Source: Pomphorhynchus laevis (Eukaryota > Acanthocephala > Palaeacanthocephala > Echinorhynchida > Pomphorhynchidae). From it: 64,000 nt of DNA. Every line of letters starts with the position of its first letter. Within the stretch, counting starts at the first letter, position 1. Positions 31,880-44,223 of this stretch are shown here, piece after piece. A model generated the notes under the pieces. The model saw only the letters and a list, made by a program, of their open reading frames with translations. It was not told the DNA's origin and searched no databases. The stretch covers positions 32,152 through 96,151 of the forward strand of contig WNNJ02000960.1 in the NCBI GenBank assembly GCA_012934845.2, given 5' to 3'. The position numbers and the translations under genes are program-made.

Positions 31880-32955
31880 TTTTTGATTGACAGACAATTT
31901 TTCGATTGTATGTTATTGTAAGTAGTTATTTATATTGTATGTATATTAGATTGTATATATTAATATAGTAAGTAGTTACTGATCCTAAACTTGTTTTTTA
32001 TATTAATTTTAGTACATAATTAATTTTATTAATTATAATGTAATTATAATTAATAAAAATAAAACCGTCAAGTAAATATAAATATATGGAATAAATATAT
32101 GTAAATATAAATATATTTTAAAAGTAGGGACATCTATATTTAGATGTTCCAATGGGAGGTAATAGTAGCCCAATTATAGCTGACTTGTTTTTAAGCTTTA
32201 TAGAATATGAATTTGTTCATAACTCTTTAAAAAAATAAATCTAAACAATATAAATATATGAAATAAATGTTTCGATATATTGATGTTATATGTGTATTTA
32301 ATTCTAGCAATTTTTATTCAATTCGTGAACAAATAAGCAAGAAAGCCTAATTATTAACAAAACCAATATTAATGATAAAGAAGGTGTATATCTAGATATG
32401 AAGATTAAATTAACATTAACTAAAACTACTATTAATCTATATCGTAAAGATGACATATTTAAATTTACAGGAAAGATATTTTTGCATGAGCATTCATGCG
32501 TACCACATAATATAAAATATAATACATTAAATAATGAAATTTTAAGAATTTCAACAATATGTAATGATATTGGCTTTCTTCAAAATCATTTAAATAATTT
32601 AATAGATACATATTTTAAACTAGGTTACTATAAAAATAACATCAAGCAGAAAATAGTAAAATATATAAATCAACACAATTATATTAAACATAAATTTAAA
32701 ATTATTAGCGGACAAGTTTTATAGATGAATAATAAACTTTATGCTTTGTATTGTATGAAGTTACTAGGCAATAAAATTTCATCATAAAAAATACTCCATT
32801 AGAATGTATTTGGCTCAGCTGCTAGGTTGGGTCTTAGAGTAGGGGCAGAAACCTAATTACATAGCAGTTTCTTCTGATGACCTTATAATCTTTATTACGA
32901 TACATCGCCTGTTTTTTATTAGTCAATTCATTAAAATTAATTTTTATTTTAAATT
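31880..32955 (+). mobile_element. Penelope-like RT C-terminal part plus 3' region
   Basis: Motif B is still visible near 32145-32190 (GNSSPIIADLFLSFIEYEF), motif C near 32265-32290 (MFRYIDVICVFN, one Asp replaced), then the downstream domain (32398-32724, RKDDIFKFTGKIFLHEHSC...KIISGQVL, ends at a stop). The 3' region follows with the decayed pseudoknot blocks at 32812-32867. Best preserved C-terminal part in the window, but stops lie upstream, so it is dead. Confidence 0.8.
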
Positions 32956-33099
32956 TTTATAAAACATTTTGTCATAAACTTATTCTCTAATAAATTTATA
33001 TAGAAAAATAAAACATCCAATAATATTATGGAAGTCACAATTTATTATAAAAAATTACCTAAATTACAATATTTTTAAAATAAACTTAAATAATTAATA

Positions 33100-33420
33100 A
33101 TTCTTCTGTTATTTATAAGATACCATCTCATAATTGTTCCTCTTCTAATATATCGGTCAAACTGGACATGGATTGAAAAAAGGCACTTCACAACATAAAT
33201 ATAACAATAGACGTCGTAATATGATGGATGTTTTAACACATTATGTATAAAATTTAGAGCATAACGTTAATTTTGATAAGGCCTACTCTATTCTATCGTA
33301 TGAAAGTGATTACCTTTCACGTATTATACTGGAGGCTTGTTTTATAAAAAAAGAATGATGTGATATCTAACAATAAAGCAGATTTTATTTTAAAAATATC
33401 ACATTATATGTAATTGTTTT
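33100..33420 (+). mobile_element. Penelope-like element, C-terminal endonuclease fragment (canonical type)
   Basis: The frame near 33150-33345 includes HNVNFDKAYSILSYESDYLS and RIILEACFIKK, the end of a C-terminal GIY-YIG endonuclease as found in canonical Penelope/Neptune-type elements. It is a relative of 35166-35396 but clearly diverged. A stop follows the K-K-E, and the upstream part is shifted in frame. Confidence 0.6.
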
Positions 33421-33689
33421 ATATATTTTATAGTTAATTGAACTTAATTTATTATTTGTTTCAGTTTTATATTGTGGCTTGAATTTCGTCTTTTTTTCTG
33501 TTGCTTAAATTTTGTTTTACTTTGTGAAAATATGTTTGCACAATTCATTTGATAGTTTCTTGTACATGTTTTTCTTTGGACTTTTTAATGTTGTACGATA
33601 AAACTTTAATATAAGAAACTTTTGAATGTTGTGAAGCAGTAGTTCCTGATGGTGTGCTTTTATTCCTAAGAAAAAATCATGCTCATGCC

Positions 33690-34510
33690 CTAAAGATCTG
33701 CGACACATTTCGATTCAAAATTCCCTCGTGTTGATTTATAAAACAGCGCTTGCGCTTAAAATCCGCGACCATCTGAGTAGGCGTAATTTGATCCCTCCAG
33801 GTTTTCATGGGTTCGTCAAAGTTCGCTCGGTCCATTCAGCAGTTGGTGAAGTGAAGCAGTTTTGTCGGAAGAATATCCATCGTTTAGTTGTCGCTGTTTT
33901 CCTTTTCTTTTCTGCTGCATTTGACCGCATCTCCATTCCCTTTGTGAACTCTTCTTTCAGGTCCCGTTCCTCGGGTTGCCAGCGAGAATTGTGAACAGGG
34001 TGGAGATTCTGCTGTACACCAAGCGATTTTACTATGAAGACGACCCTGATGCGCGTCAGTTCTAACTTATTACGTGTGTCACAAGGATCACCACTTTCTC
34101 CTATCTTATACCTTGCTGCCTCCATTAACCTATTTAAATCATTTAAACGCGAACAACGTCTTGTGGTATATGCAGGTGACATCACAGCCTTGTTCTCTGG
34201 ACACAGGTGCAAAGACGTAGCCTCTGACATCAGCCGGTTCTTTTTAAGATTAAAAGACCAGCTACCCAAATCCAATCTTGTTTTAAACTCTGATAAGTCG
34301 CAAGTGGTCGTATTTCATGGCGCCCCTGTTACAATGCAAAAACTGCGAGATAAGCACTATCTGCGCTCTCCTTAATATTTGCCTCTGAACCACTCCCCAC
34401 CTTCACAAGTCGAGTAAAATACCTGGGGTTCACCGTTACGGTGAACCGGTCGGCGAAAGCGGACCTGGATAGACTCAAACGTATTCTGAAGAAAGCTAGG
34501 TGGGCTCTGA
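33690..34510 (+). mobile_element. LINE reverse transcriptase fragment (CR1/Jockey-like)
   Basis: 33728-33994 has the RT entry region (LIYKTALALKIRDHL, GFHGFVKVRSVHSA) and motif A (FFSAAFDRIS). 34034-34375 has motif B (VSQGSPLSPILY) and motif C as VVYAGDITALF, where one catalytic Asp of YADD is replaced by Gly, then LNSDKSQVVVFHG. 34400-34500 adds KYLGF and DLDRLKRILKKARW. Two frame changes and a lost catalytic residue: inactive. It runs into inverted Penelope-like sequence at about 34520-34650. Confidence 0.7.
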
Positions 34511-34639
34511 AACGGGCTCAAGTCCAAGAACGCTTGAAGTCCAAGAAACAATATCCGGCCCTGTACCAAATTTTGATAGACACATGTTCGAAGCATAGAA
34601 GAATTAACCCGTATAAGCAATATAAAGAGAAAAGGTATA

Positions 34640-35163
34640 CCAACATTAGATTCAGAAGAAACGCAACATTGAATTCGAGATTCCTTAGAATTTAGCGTAT
34701 GGGTAAGGAATCCTGTGTAACGCAATTCTGAGCAACCCAAAAAAAACGACGTAAACATAACGAAACCACTTGACAACTCCATCAATACTATTTACAAAAG
34801 AATTTTCCCAATTCCTCACGTATAACTCGGACAATACAGGAACAAGAGGGTTGTCCTATGCCAATCCATCGATCTGATCCCGCATTATAGATTCAAAAAT
34901 AAAATTACAACGACTGGTACACATTGTGAGGAGAGTATGCCAATCTTCATGATTAAGAAGAATATCACAAAGTAAGTTAAGAGCTAATTTATCAGCTGCA
35001 ATGTTTATAGCATCAGACAGCGGAACGTTAGTGTAGAGGGAGGTGATGTCAGCTGTAAACAATGAATGTTTAAGAGCGTTATGTCCACGAATTAAACGAG
35101 AAAAATGAGGTCCATCTTTAATGTATGAGAAATGACTATCAGTTCTATGAAATCGTAAACAAA
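34640..35163 (-). mobile_element. Canonical Penelope-like RT fragment, inverted
   Basis: The minus strand, from 35163 down, reads LCLRFHRTDSHFSYIKDGPH, then FTADITSLYTNVPLSDAI (motif A), QIDGLA and NPLVPVLSELYVRNWENSF (motif B), and WFRYVYVVFF (motif C, with both Asp of the YVDD motif replaced). It is distinct from the Naiad-like RT above. Inactive. It abuts a plus-strand endonuclease fragment at 35163. Confidence 0.75.
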
Positions 35164-35560
35164 GTTTGGTTAAGCGTATTAAACAACATAATTATAATGT
35201 ACGTAAAGGGACCAATTCTAGTGCTGTTGATCAGCATTTTGTGAGTTTGAATCATTTCGTTGATTTTGAAAATGCATCTATTTTATCATTTGAAAGTAAC
35301 TTCTTATCTCGCATTATTCAAGAAGTGTATTTTATTAAAAAAGAACCTAATTTAATGCTTAATAATAAATCCGATTTCAACCTTAAATGTGTGTAAAATT
35401 GAAGTGTATGATTGTTTTGTTTCTCGGTATTTTCTTTTTCTTTTAAGTAGAAATTATTTTTGTATAAATGTTAGAAACACGGAGTAAACAAATTGTGAAA
35501 CATTTTATTGTAATCCTGATGATGATAGCAGGAGCTATCGAAGTATAGAATTGGTTTAAT
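35164..35560 (+). mobile_element. Canonical Penelope-like C-terminal GIY-YIG endonuclease end and 3' region
   Basis: 35166-35396 encodes RIKQHNYNVRKGTNSSAVDQ, then FVDFENASILSFESNFLS and RIIQEVYFIKKEPNLMLNN, the usual end of a C-terminal GIY-YIG domain. The GIY and YIG motifs themselves lie upstream and are missing. The 3' region holds a hammerhead-like motif at 35516-35542. The RT next to it is in the opposite orientation, so this is an inverted composite. Confidence 0.75.
35516..35542 (+). ncRNA. Hammerhead-ribozyme-like motif
   Basis: CTGATGA (35516-35522), stem II GATAGC-AGGA-GCTATC (35524-35539), then GAA (35540-35542). The order CUGAUGA, helix, GAA fits a hammerhead core, and Penelope-like elements are known to carry such motifs. 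The third conserved segment and helices I and III are not clear, so activity is uncertain. Confidence 0.55.
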
Positions 35561-36753
35561 CAAATAAAGGATAATTTCTGCTTCTTTGTTCCTGTAATAA
35601 CTATATATTTGAAATGGAAGAAGATTATGGGTTTAGTATTTATTATCAAATAATATAATATTCGTAGACTCAGTTACCTGATCTGATAGTTTATAATATT
35701 GAGAATTTTATTATCAATCTATTCAAGGGCTATAAAGGTTATAAAAAATTTTATAATTTTTTTCAAAAATAAATAATATTATAGATAAAATATTATAAAT
35801 AAATAATATATAGTATAGTACAATTATTAATTTTAATATTTAATTATTAAATTTTGATTTAGCATTATTATGTTTTGTTTAGTTTATAATTATATTAAAT
35901 ACGTAGACTCAGTTAGCTGATTTAATTTATTGTTTTATAGTTAGTAAAATAAATAATATTTTATTAATATATTATAGTATATTATAATATAGCTCAAGTT
36001 ACAAAATATATTTATATCCTTATTCCCAATATAATATAGTGACTGGTAAATACTTAATACACCCATTAAATTTAAAGTGTAAATGCTTCTGTTACCAGGA
36101 ATTTTCAACTTTAGGGTAGGTCATTTTGCTGTCAATGTCTGAAATTATAATCAATCTCATAACGAGCCTAAAATATTAGTTCTCTTATGCAATGCAATCG
36201 TTCAATCAAGTTACCTTAATTTTTAATTAAATTGTGGTAAAACGTTTTACGAAGTTGTGCTACCTTTTCTATATCTTAACACAACAGCTGAACCTAATTC
36301 ACACATTTGATTTTCGTAATTTTTCGCAATAAAAATTACTTTCTTTAATCTACTGTTTTTACTTTTTATAATTTTCTTATAAATTAAGATTAATAAATGT
36401 ATTAATAATTTCAACGTAAAAAATCAATACATGAATTTACTGCATTAAATTATTTTTCCCTCTCGAAATATAATTACAATATAAAACTTTATTTGTTTGT
36501 AAATGGTAGGTAAGTACAAAAGTTAATTAATATTTATTTTATGTAATATTTAAAAATATATATTATATATAGTATATATAATATTTATAATATTTAATAT
36601 TTATTTATTTAATTTATTCAATATATTTTTTTTTCATAAAAGAAAAAGAGAAATATTAAAAAATATTAAATATAAAAAATATAATATTTTAATATTAAAT
36701 ATAAAAACGAGAACTCAATTTTTTTATTAATTAAACAGTTTCAATTAAACAGT
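35561..36753. other. AT-rich region, no gene recognised
   Basis: Contains two blocks of the Penelope-like terminal segment (cgtagactcagtta at 35670 and 35898), otherwise low-complexity A/T runs, densest at 36530-36690. Confidence 0.5.
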
Positions 36754-36888
36754 TTAATTACTTAGACGATTTCCTGCTTGTTCAAGCTCGTAATAACGTT
36801 TAGCATGAAAAGTTGCCCCGTGAATGTCTGACAAATCCGGAGATGCATGAATTCGTACCACTTGCATGTCATCAGCTTTTACATGCAT
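36754..36888 (-). CDS. Short protein-like frame, 44 codons, unrecognised
   Basis: The frame runs from ATG at 36888 to TAA at 36756-36754 and encodes MHVKADDMQVVRIHASPDLS then DIHGATFHAKRYYELEQAGN and RLSN. Its composition is protein-like and GC content is higher than its AT-rich neighbours. I do not recognise the family. The frame could be a free small gene, or the 3'-terminal exon of a minus-strand gene; an AG (before GCTGATGACATG) near its start could be an acceptor. It is repeated unchanged at 56720-56854. Confidence 0.35.
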   Translation of the reverse strand: MHVKADDMQVVRIHASPDLSDIHGATFHAKRYYELEQAGNRLSN

Positions 36889-37910
36889 TTATAATGTGTA
36901 AGCGTTCAATTGTGAGTATATTTTTTAGTTGATAAATTTTACAGAGTTCTAGTTTCAGTTGTAATTCAGATCAAAGCTTAACGTTTTTATTATAAACTCT
37001 AAATATGACATTTTTTATTTTTGTTATTCAAAAGTATTGGCTTTGTAACTTGTATTAGCCCGTTATTATATATTAGCAAAATATTTAGTGCAAATATCAT
37101 ATTGACTAAAGATACCTTATAAAGGATTCTTTATGTATTTAGTAAAGCAACGTTCCCCAAACGTTTTTAAAATTACTAACAAACTGATGTTAGCATAACG
37201 TGAGCTTAAAGTGCAATTACAAACTGTGTTTGGTCTGTCTACTCTTTACACAAACAGCGTGAGTCGAGCTTTCAGCCTAAGCGGCTTTTTAAGCCTTTGC
37301 GGTTTACGGCTACACTGTCGGCTTTTACGTGCAAGTGACATTGATATTTTGATATTTTGCTAACCTCTGTTAGCAAATACTATATATATTTGAAGAGCCT
37401 AAGTCTGACTTAATATACTATTACCGTGTTTCACCGAATATATGCATATCCGTTATAAACCCTAGTATGTTTGCGGCATCATGGATTTTATTATAAGACC
37501 TCCCCGAAATTAAGACAAAGTAAAATAATAAAATGGTTTTTTTGTTAATGAGAATATTTCTTACCTATAAATTAAAGTTCGAATAGTAAGAGCCGTTCAG
37601 TCGAATACAAGAAAGAAATAGTTGAGTAGTCACAACTATTTCTTATTTTGCAAAAGCAAAAATCAGTATATAATGTGTGAAAAGTGTTTGATCGAAAACG
37701 AAATGTCTGGAGCACATAAGACATAATTAAAAAGTGAATTGATTTAATGATTTTGAGGTAATCAACTAGGCTTTTTAGTTTGGGATTCTGCAAGTACACA
37801 TAGAGCAAAGGATTTAAACATATTTATCACAGAAATAAATATATATACACTTTAAATTGTATTTTATAATGCAATAAAATTGTGTTCCACCGTGCTCTGT
37901 TTGATCACTG
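36889..37910. other. No gene recognised; two small hairpins
   Basis: 37613-37644 is aagaaatagttg, 8-nt loop, caactatttctt. A GC-richer patch lies at 37220-37330. The minus frame 37808-37572 has no motif. Confidence 0.45.
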
Positions 37911-38083
37911 GGCTAAATCCAATTTATACAAATTATGCCCAGGGAAATCATTGCATGGCAAATCTATCTTAGTGCGTGTGTCCACAGGTTCGCTGCTATA
38001 AAATATGTGTAATTTACTACCAACGGACTTACACTCTACGTAATTATTAAATCGAAATGAATATTTTGAATTGAATTGACATT
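37911..38083 (-). other. Possible coding exon, unrecognised
   Basis: An open minus-strand frame of about 57 codons, without an ATG, ends with ...SSEPVDTRTKIDLPCNDFPG then HNLYKLDLAQ and TGA. A TTTTATAG just before the SSEPVD part would be a usable splice acceptor. The composition looks like a real protein, but no family comes to mind. Repeated at about 57877-58049. Confidence 0.3.
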
Positions 38084-38348
38084 AAATGGGTAAATTTTTG
38101 TTCTTGTCAGCTATTTTCATTTAATTCTTTTGTTGAATTCGAAACACTCAAAACTGTTGTCTGACTTGAATATTTACATTTTCATCTCATAGCTTACTTA
38201 AATGCTTTCATTTAACAAGTTTTAACGGCTTGTAAGATTGCCATTCTGATATCAAGATCTCTCTAGTTGTAAAGAAATTTATTCCCAAGAAATTTATATT
38301 TCGCTAATATTAAATTGACATCGTTAGAATGTTAATTTTTTATTATTT

Positions 38349-38385
38349 GATATTAACGAGATATTAACGAGATATTAACGAGATA
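38349..38385. repeat. Short tandem repeat, 11-bp unit x 3
   Basis: gatattaacga repeated three times plus gata. Copy in the duplicate at 58315-58351 with the same repeat number. Confidence 0.9.
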
Positions 38386-38538
38386 CATATTCTTTATGTG
38401 AATCTATTTTATTAAAAAATGATACTCTTTTATAAATTGTAACTTATTTAATTCGATTTCAAATTGCGCAGATCTAAATTAAGTGAGGAAAGACTTTATT
38501 CCAACAACATGTAGTTGTGGAAAAGGCCATTAAGCTTC

Positions 38539-39531
38539 GAAGCTTTCAGTCCGAATCAGGTGCATTCCATCTAGACTAATTGTGCCAGTTTAACTCGGAT
38601 CAGTCGTCAGATACTCAGTCTTTCGGTGGTTCAAACGTAGACCATGCTTTGCTTATCGGTCACTCCAAAACTGTACTTGATTTTCTAGAAAAGTATTGTT
38701 GTTTGATGGCAAGAAAATGTCATCGACGTATAATATGGTGTATGGTGCCTGACGATGTATCCCACTTGTTATTGAATCAATTGAGAGAATGAACAGAATT
38801 TGAGCGAGGGTGGTTCATTGATTAACTCTAACGGATACTTGAAACTGCTGGAAACTCCGGCCGGTCTTTGTACTCTACTCTTCGAGTCGTGATAGAGGAG
38901 CTGGATACATCGAACTAGTCTTTCTGGGGCATAATGTAAACGCAAGGCATGCCGAATATGTTTATGCGTATCACGGTCGAATGTCTTTTGCAAATCGAGA
39001 AATTAAGCATAAAGGGGTATGGCTTCTTCGTGGTGCTTTTCGAGAAGGAGTCGCACTGCGTGCATGGCGTCAGTGGTTCCGCATTCTCTATCGAAATCGT
39101 GCTGGTTGATGCTGATTTTCGCGACACTACGTACCTGTCTATCAAAAATGCGCTCGAAGATCTTTAAGGTGAGGCAGTAGTCTGATAAATCGATAATTGT
39201 TCTCTCAATTGTTCAGTATATTTTCCTCTTCAATGACTTGATTGAAGAAATTTGTAATACAGGTAACAGGATTTCAACACCTAGCCTTCCATATCTCGGA
39301 TGAAATGTCATCTGAACCTGCTGTTTCCACTGCCTTCATCTGTCTTATTGCATATTCGACTTCTCCTGTAACGATTGAGCTTATGGGACCGATTACTGCT
39401 GGAACTTGTGGGATCGGTGGATGCGGGAACTCTTCAGTAGAAATTTCTTCGAAATATTCACGCCACATTTCCGATACTACTGGCCGGCTTACGATTATTT
39501 CGCCGTTTTTATCATTACCGTTTTTATTTGT
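38539..39531 (-). mobile_element. RTE LINE, 5' part only (duplicate)
   Basis: Copy of 1264-2256. It lacks the C-terminal tail because the duplication began inside the LINE; no left target-site duplication is present. Confidence 0.85.
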
Positions 39532-40955
39532 ATTAAATATAATACATTAAATAATGAAATTTTAAGAATTGCAACAATATGTAATGATATTGGCTTTCTT
39601 CAAAATCATTTAAATAATTTAATAGATGCATATTTTAAACTAGGTTACTATAAAAATAACATCAAGCAGAAAACAGTAAAATATATAAATCAACACAATA
39701 AAATAAAAAATAAATTTAAACTCTTAAGTGGAAAAGTTTTATGAATGGATAATAAATAATATACTTTGTATTAGAATAAGATACTATATAATCGAATTTA
39801 TCAGAGTAAATTACGTATATTAACGCGTATTTCAATTCATAAAAATATACTATTTTAAATTTCAATTTTAAATTTTAATTTTAATTTGGGTCAAGCAATT
39901 AAAACTACTATTAATTTATATAGTAAAGATGACATATTTAAATTTACAAGAAACATATTTTTGCATGAGCATTCATGCATACCATATAATATAAAATATA
40001 ATACATTAAATAATGAAATTTTAAGAATTGCATCAATTTGTAACGATATTGGTTTTCTTTAAAATCATTTAGATTACTACAAAAATAACACCAAGCAGAA
40101 AATAATATGCATATAGTAACAAGCTTATAATAGTATATGGTATAATATATAATTTATAATCAATTGATTGATTATATATTAGTAATAAAAATAAATGTAA
40201 AAATAAATTAATAGATTATCACATTATATATTAATGGCTGTACGCACATTCATTAATAATGTATAAAAAGATAAGCATATATATGTTATAATAACTATAA
40301 CGCCTGTCTAACAAAAATTAAACCATCAAGTAAATATAAATATATGGATAAAATTGAATTGATAGAATCCTTTTAAAGTTGTGACATCTCTATTTAGACA
40401 AATAAATCGTGTTCTAATAAGAGGTTTTAATAAGAGAATTTTTCATAACTTTTCATAATTGTTTATAAATAAAACAATAATTTAATGATAAATAAAAATG
40501 AAATGATAATATAGAAGTACGTAGCCTTCACTATATAATCACTATCGTTATATCGTAAAGATGACATATTTAAATTTACAAGAAACATATTTTGTATGTG
40601 CATTACTGCATTCCATATAATATAAAATTTAAATAATGAAATTTTAAGAATTGTAACAATTTGTAGTGATATTGACTTTTTTCGAAATCATTTAAAAATT
40701 TAATATAAAAATTTATATATACATATATGGTATATAATTTATAATTTATAACCAATTGATTGATTATATATTAGTAATAAAAATAAATGTAAAAATAAAT
40801 TAATAGATTATCACATTATATATTAATGGCTGTACGCACAAGACAATTGTAAGAATTCCATAATATGTAATAATATTGACTTTCTATATATAAATCAACA
40901 CAATAATATTAAAAATAAATTTAAAATCATTAGCGGTAAATTTTTACAAATTTTA
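39532..40955 (+). mobile_element. Penelope-like RT fragment cluster (duplicate)
   Basis: Copy of 2257-3700, 22 bp shorter near 39990. Confidence 0.75.
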
Positions 40956-41573
40956 CCGGCTTGTATGGGGTTGAGTTAAAGGCTGAGCAAGATAAGTATA
41001 TTTCCCAGATACGCACATCAAAAAACGAGATGCACAAATTCCAACTTATGGATAAGCTATCTGATTTAGATAAAACGGCTAAATGCATATTGGAGCATCT
41101 ACAAGTCAAGGGTGCTTCATCATGGCTATACCCGTATCCTACAAATGGCATTTGTACTCGTCTTAATAATATGGAATTTCAGGATTCAATTGGAGCTCGG
41201 TACAATAGACTGTCTCGTGATGTTCCTTTACATTGTCCATGGATGAACGAACATCACTGGCACACTCACTAACTTGTCCAACTGGATGTCATCCTTTGAT
41301 TAGACACGATTTGACTCGTGATATATTATCCAATACCATGACCGAAATTTGCGATAATGTCCAGACAGAACCAGTATTGAAATAAGTTCACCATAGTATT
41401 GTGTTCGAGCGCACAAGCACTTCTAGAGATCATGATGCACGTTTAGACATTGCTTGCTATAGATTTTACGGAGATCGTTCTGAGCGAACTTTATTCGTCG
41501 ATACATGCGTATTCAACGCATTCGCGCCGTCCAACCTGTTTCACAGAACTTATCGTGGTAATTAAATAAAATT
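40943..41573 (+). mobile_element. Unassigned RT-element fragment (duplicate)
   Basis: Copy of 3690-4320; same KGASSWL stretch near 41110. Confidence 0.55.
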
Positions 41574-42178
41574 ATTATATTTTATATTAATATAAATATA
41601 AATTTATATTATTTTATATCCAACTATATTAAATATAATAATAAAATAGTAATTTATTAAAGAGTAATTAAAGATTCAAATAAGAATTATTCAAAATAAG
41701 AATAAGATAAGAAATTATAGATCTTGTTCCAGCCTGCAACCGCCTTAAGCAGGGCAGCCCACTGTCAGATGCTGCTGGATGGCCCATTGTAAGTTTAGTC
41801 TGAGTCAACTAAGCTAGGTGGCGACACCAAAAAAGCAACGTTAAAAATTATGACTTAAAAGTTACATGTACTCAACAATATTGGAAAAATACGTAAGTAC
41901 TAATGATTTCAATTTTAGATCTTTTAAATGTAACAGAAAAAATTGTATAGTTTGTGATGTTATAAATAATAATAATTGTATCGTAAGTAATACGACAAAC
42001 AAATGTTTTTTTATTAAATATTAATAATAATTGTAACTGCAATACCGCAGGTGTAGTGTATCTAATACAATGCACATGTGGATTGCAACATATAGGAAAA
42101 TAAAATAGTAATTTATTAAAGAGAATTATTCAAAATAAGAATAAGATAAGAATAAGATAATATAATTAGATCTTTTGT
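41548..42178 (+). mobile_element. Penelope-like 5' region and endonuclease start (duplicate)
   Basis: Copy of 4295-4925. Confidence 0.65.
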
Positions 42179-42192
42179 AATTAATTAGATCT

Positions 42193-43613
42193 AATATAAT
42201 TAATCGTATGTATTTGTATTTTGAAAATTTATTCCTTTTGTCTGTTCTAAAAACTCTTTTGTAGAATTAATACTGAAATAGTGTTTTATACCAGTATTAA
42301 TTTCGATTACCTTACAATATTTTTTAAAGTATGCTTTAAAACAGCGATTATAAATATGATTACAAATATAAATATTTTGTTTGAGTGATCTGTAAATAAA
42401 GACAACAGTCGTAAAGTCTTGTGTAGTCATATTTGACTATAACGCAGTCATATATACAATTTTATGTATATTTGATACATAATCAATGGATTTAAATTGA
42501 TTTATTAATTATAATAAATTATATTACTAAATTAGGTTAAGTGAGTCACATAACTGATATTCACTTGTTTTAACATATTGAACTGATTCAACCTTTATTT
42601 AATGTATTAATTTGATCTTTACTTTTTTAATTTCAATATAGCATAGGTAATATTTTAAAATCTGATTCAACCTTTATACCCTTTTTATTCAATCAACAAA
42701 ACAAGCTGTTTTGATTGTTTAATTTTTGTTAAATATTCTTAATAGTTATTATAACATATATATGTATATCTTTTGCCGAATATAAGATGAATTAATTTTT
42801 CTAATTCATCTTTAATATCTGCTAAATCTATATTTGTATAAAGCGTACTAAAATCGTATGTATTTATATTTTGAAAATTTATTCCTTTTGTCTGTTCTAA
42901 AAATTCTTTTGTAGAATTAATACTGAAATAGTGTTTTATACCAGTATTAATTTCGATTACCTTGCAATATTTTTTAAAATGTGCTTTAATTACTTTAAGT
43001 ATTTTATTCATATAGACAGAAAGTGGTTTTAATGTACATTTAAACGCAATACATATGAACCTAGGTTTTATTGAATTTTTATGTAATTTTGGATCCCAAT
43101 ATAATATAGGTATAGTTTTATTATCTGATTCAACCTTTATACCCTTTTTATCCATTATAGAACAGTGACTTGTAATAATTGTTTCTAAACTTAAATCCCT
43201 ACATTCATATGTTGCGATTACGTTAAAATCATTTACTTTCGGCAGTATATCTTATCATTAGAATTAACTTCCTTCATCACTTTACAATTAAATCATTAGA
43301 ATTAACCTCTTTCACTAGTATATCATAATAAAGCTTTTTGCATGTGAAGACAAAGTTATTACTAGCTTTATAGTTGTTATTATATAGATATATTTCAATC
43401 TAGTAAGTTCTGTATACATATCTTTATTAATTTTATCTTTCCTTTTATAATTGTTTGTTAATTTAAAGACGATTTTTTAATTAAATTTAAAGTTAAACAA
43501 TATTTTAAACAATATAATAAATGTATAAAAACTTACCAAATATTGGTAGAACTTACCAATAAGTATATACTTACCAAATAACATCATTACCAAATAATAA
43601 AATAAAATCAACG
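42193..43613 (-). mobile_element. Penelope-like RT fragments, inverted (duplicate)
   Basis: Copy of 4940-6360. At 43537-43590 it matches the plus-strand copy at 61641-61710 better than unit 1 does, so the differing bases near 6284 and 6326 are derived in unit 1. Confidence 0.8.
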
Positions 43614-43632
43614 CACGAAAACAATGAGGAAT

Positions 43633-44223
43633 TGTATAATCTCTCTCAGGCGGCGTTTCCGCGCTGTACTGCCGCGCTGATCTTTTGCAGCATCTAGCTC
43701 AAAGCGTACTTGTTTTCCGTTCGCGACAGATTAGATGGCAGCAAGGAGCGACGATGCGCTCGGGCTGATCGCGCTTAGGTTCTCGACGCGACAGACACGA
43801 AATGAAAGATGTCGGAATCCAGGCCATTTTTTTAGAGGCAACTTCCGTCTTCTGTGTGGGTAGCGACAGAGCCTCCGGAAGACAGCATTGGCTAAATGGC
43901 TGGCCGGAAAGGGTGTTTGGACATGAGAAGTCCCATACCACATTTCAGCCTCCTTCCAATGGCAGCGATGTAGCGTCGTCTGGTCATTTTCTGTCATCTC
44001 GCGGAAGTCCTTTTGCCCTAACCTTGACGACAATGCGGAAGCTTGAAAGGTCATCTTCAGGAGCTGATTAACTGCTAGGTGGCGTGATTGGCGAGCCTTT
44101 GACCTGCGGTAGTCCAATGCATGCGAGCTGTCTTGCTCTAAGTTTGACTGCAAGCGCGTTTGAAAGACTGCCTGTGCTGTACATTCAGCCTCAGTTCGAC
44201 AGCCAGTGATAGCGATTTGTCGT
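43633..44223 (-). mobile_element. Unassigned RT-element C-terminal tail (duplicate)
   Basis: Copy of 6380-6970. Confidence 0.45.

Larger units (their letters stand above)
1264..38538. repeat. Tandem segmental duplication, unit 1 (complete)
   Basis: This 37.3-kb unit contains half an RTE LINE, retroelement debris, the intact dynein, its upstream flank and the right-hand debris. It is followed directly by unit 2. At the boundary the sequence is that of the unit end (...aagcttcgaa, as at 58498-58507) joined to that of the unit start (gaagctttcag, as at 1264), with gaa shared (38539-38541). Confidence 0.9.

Noticed and set aside
32873-32879. CTGATGA followed elsewhere by GAAAC and GTC, suggesting a hammerhead in the Naiad-like 3' region
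   Set aside because: The conserved blocks occur in the wrong circular order (GTC, GAAAC, CTGATGA) and stem II is absent.
34372-34785. Minus-strand frame of 137 codons
   Set aside because: Mostly antisense to the LINE RT, with no motif of its own; only its low-coordinate neighbourhood joins the inverted Penelope-like RT.
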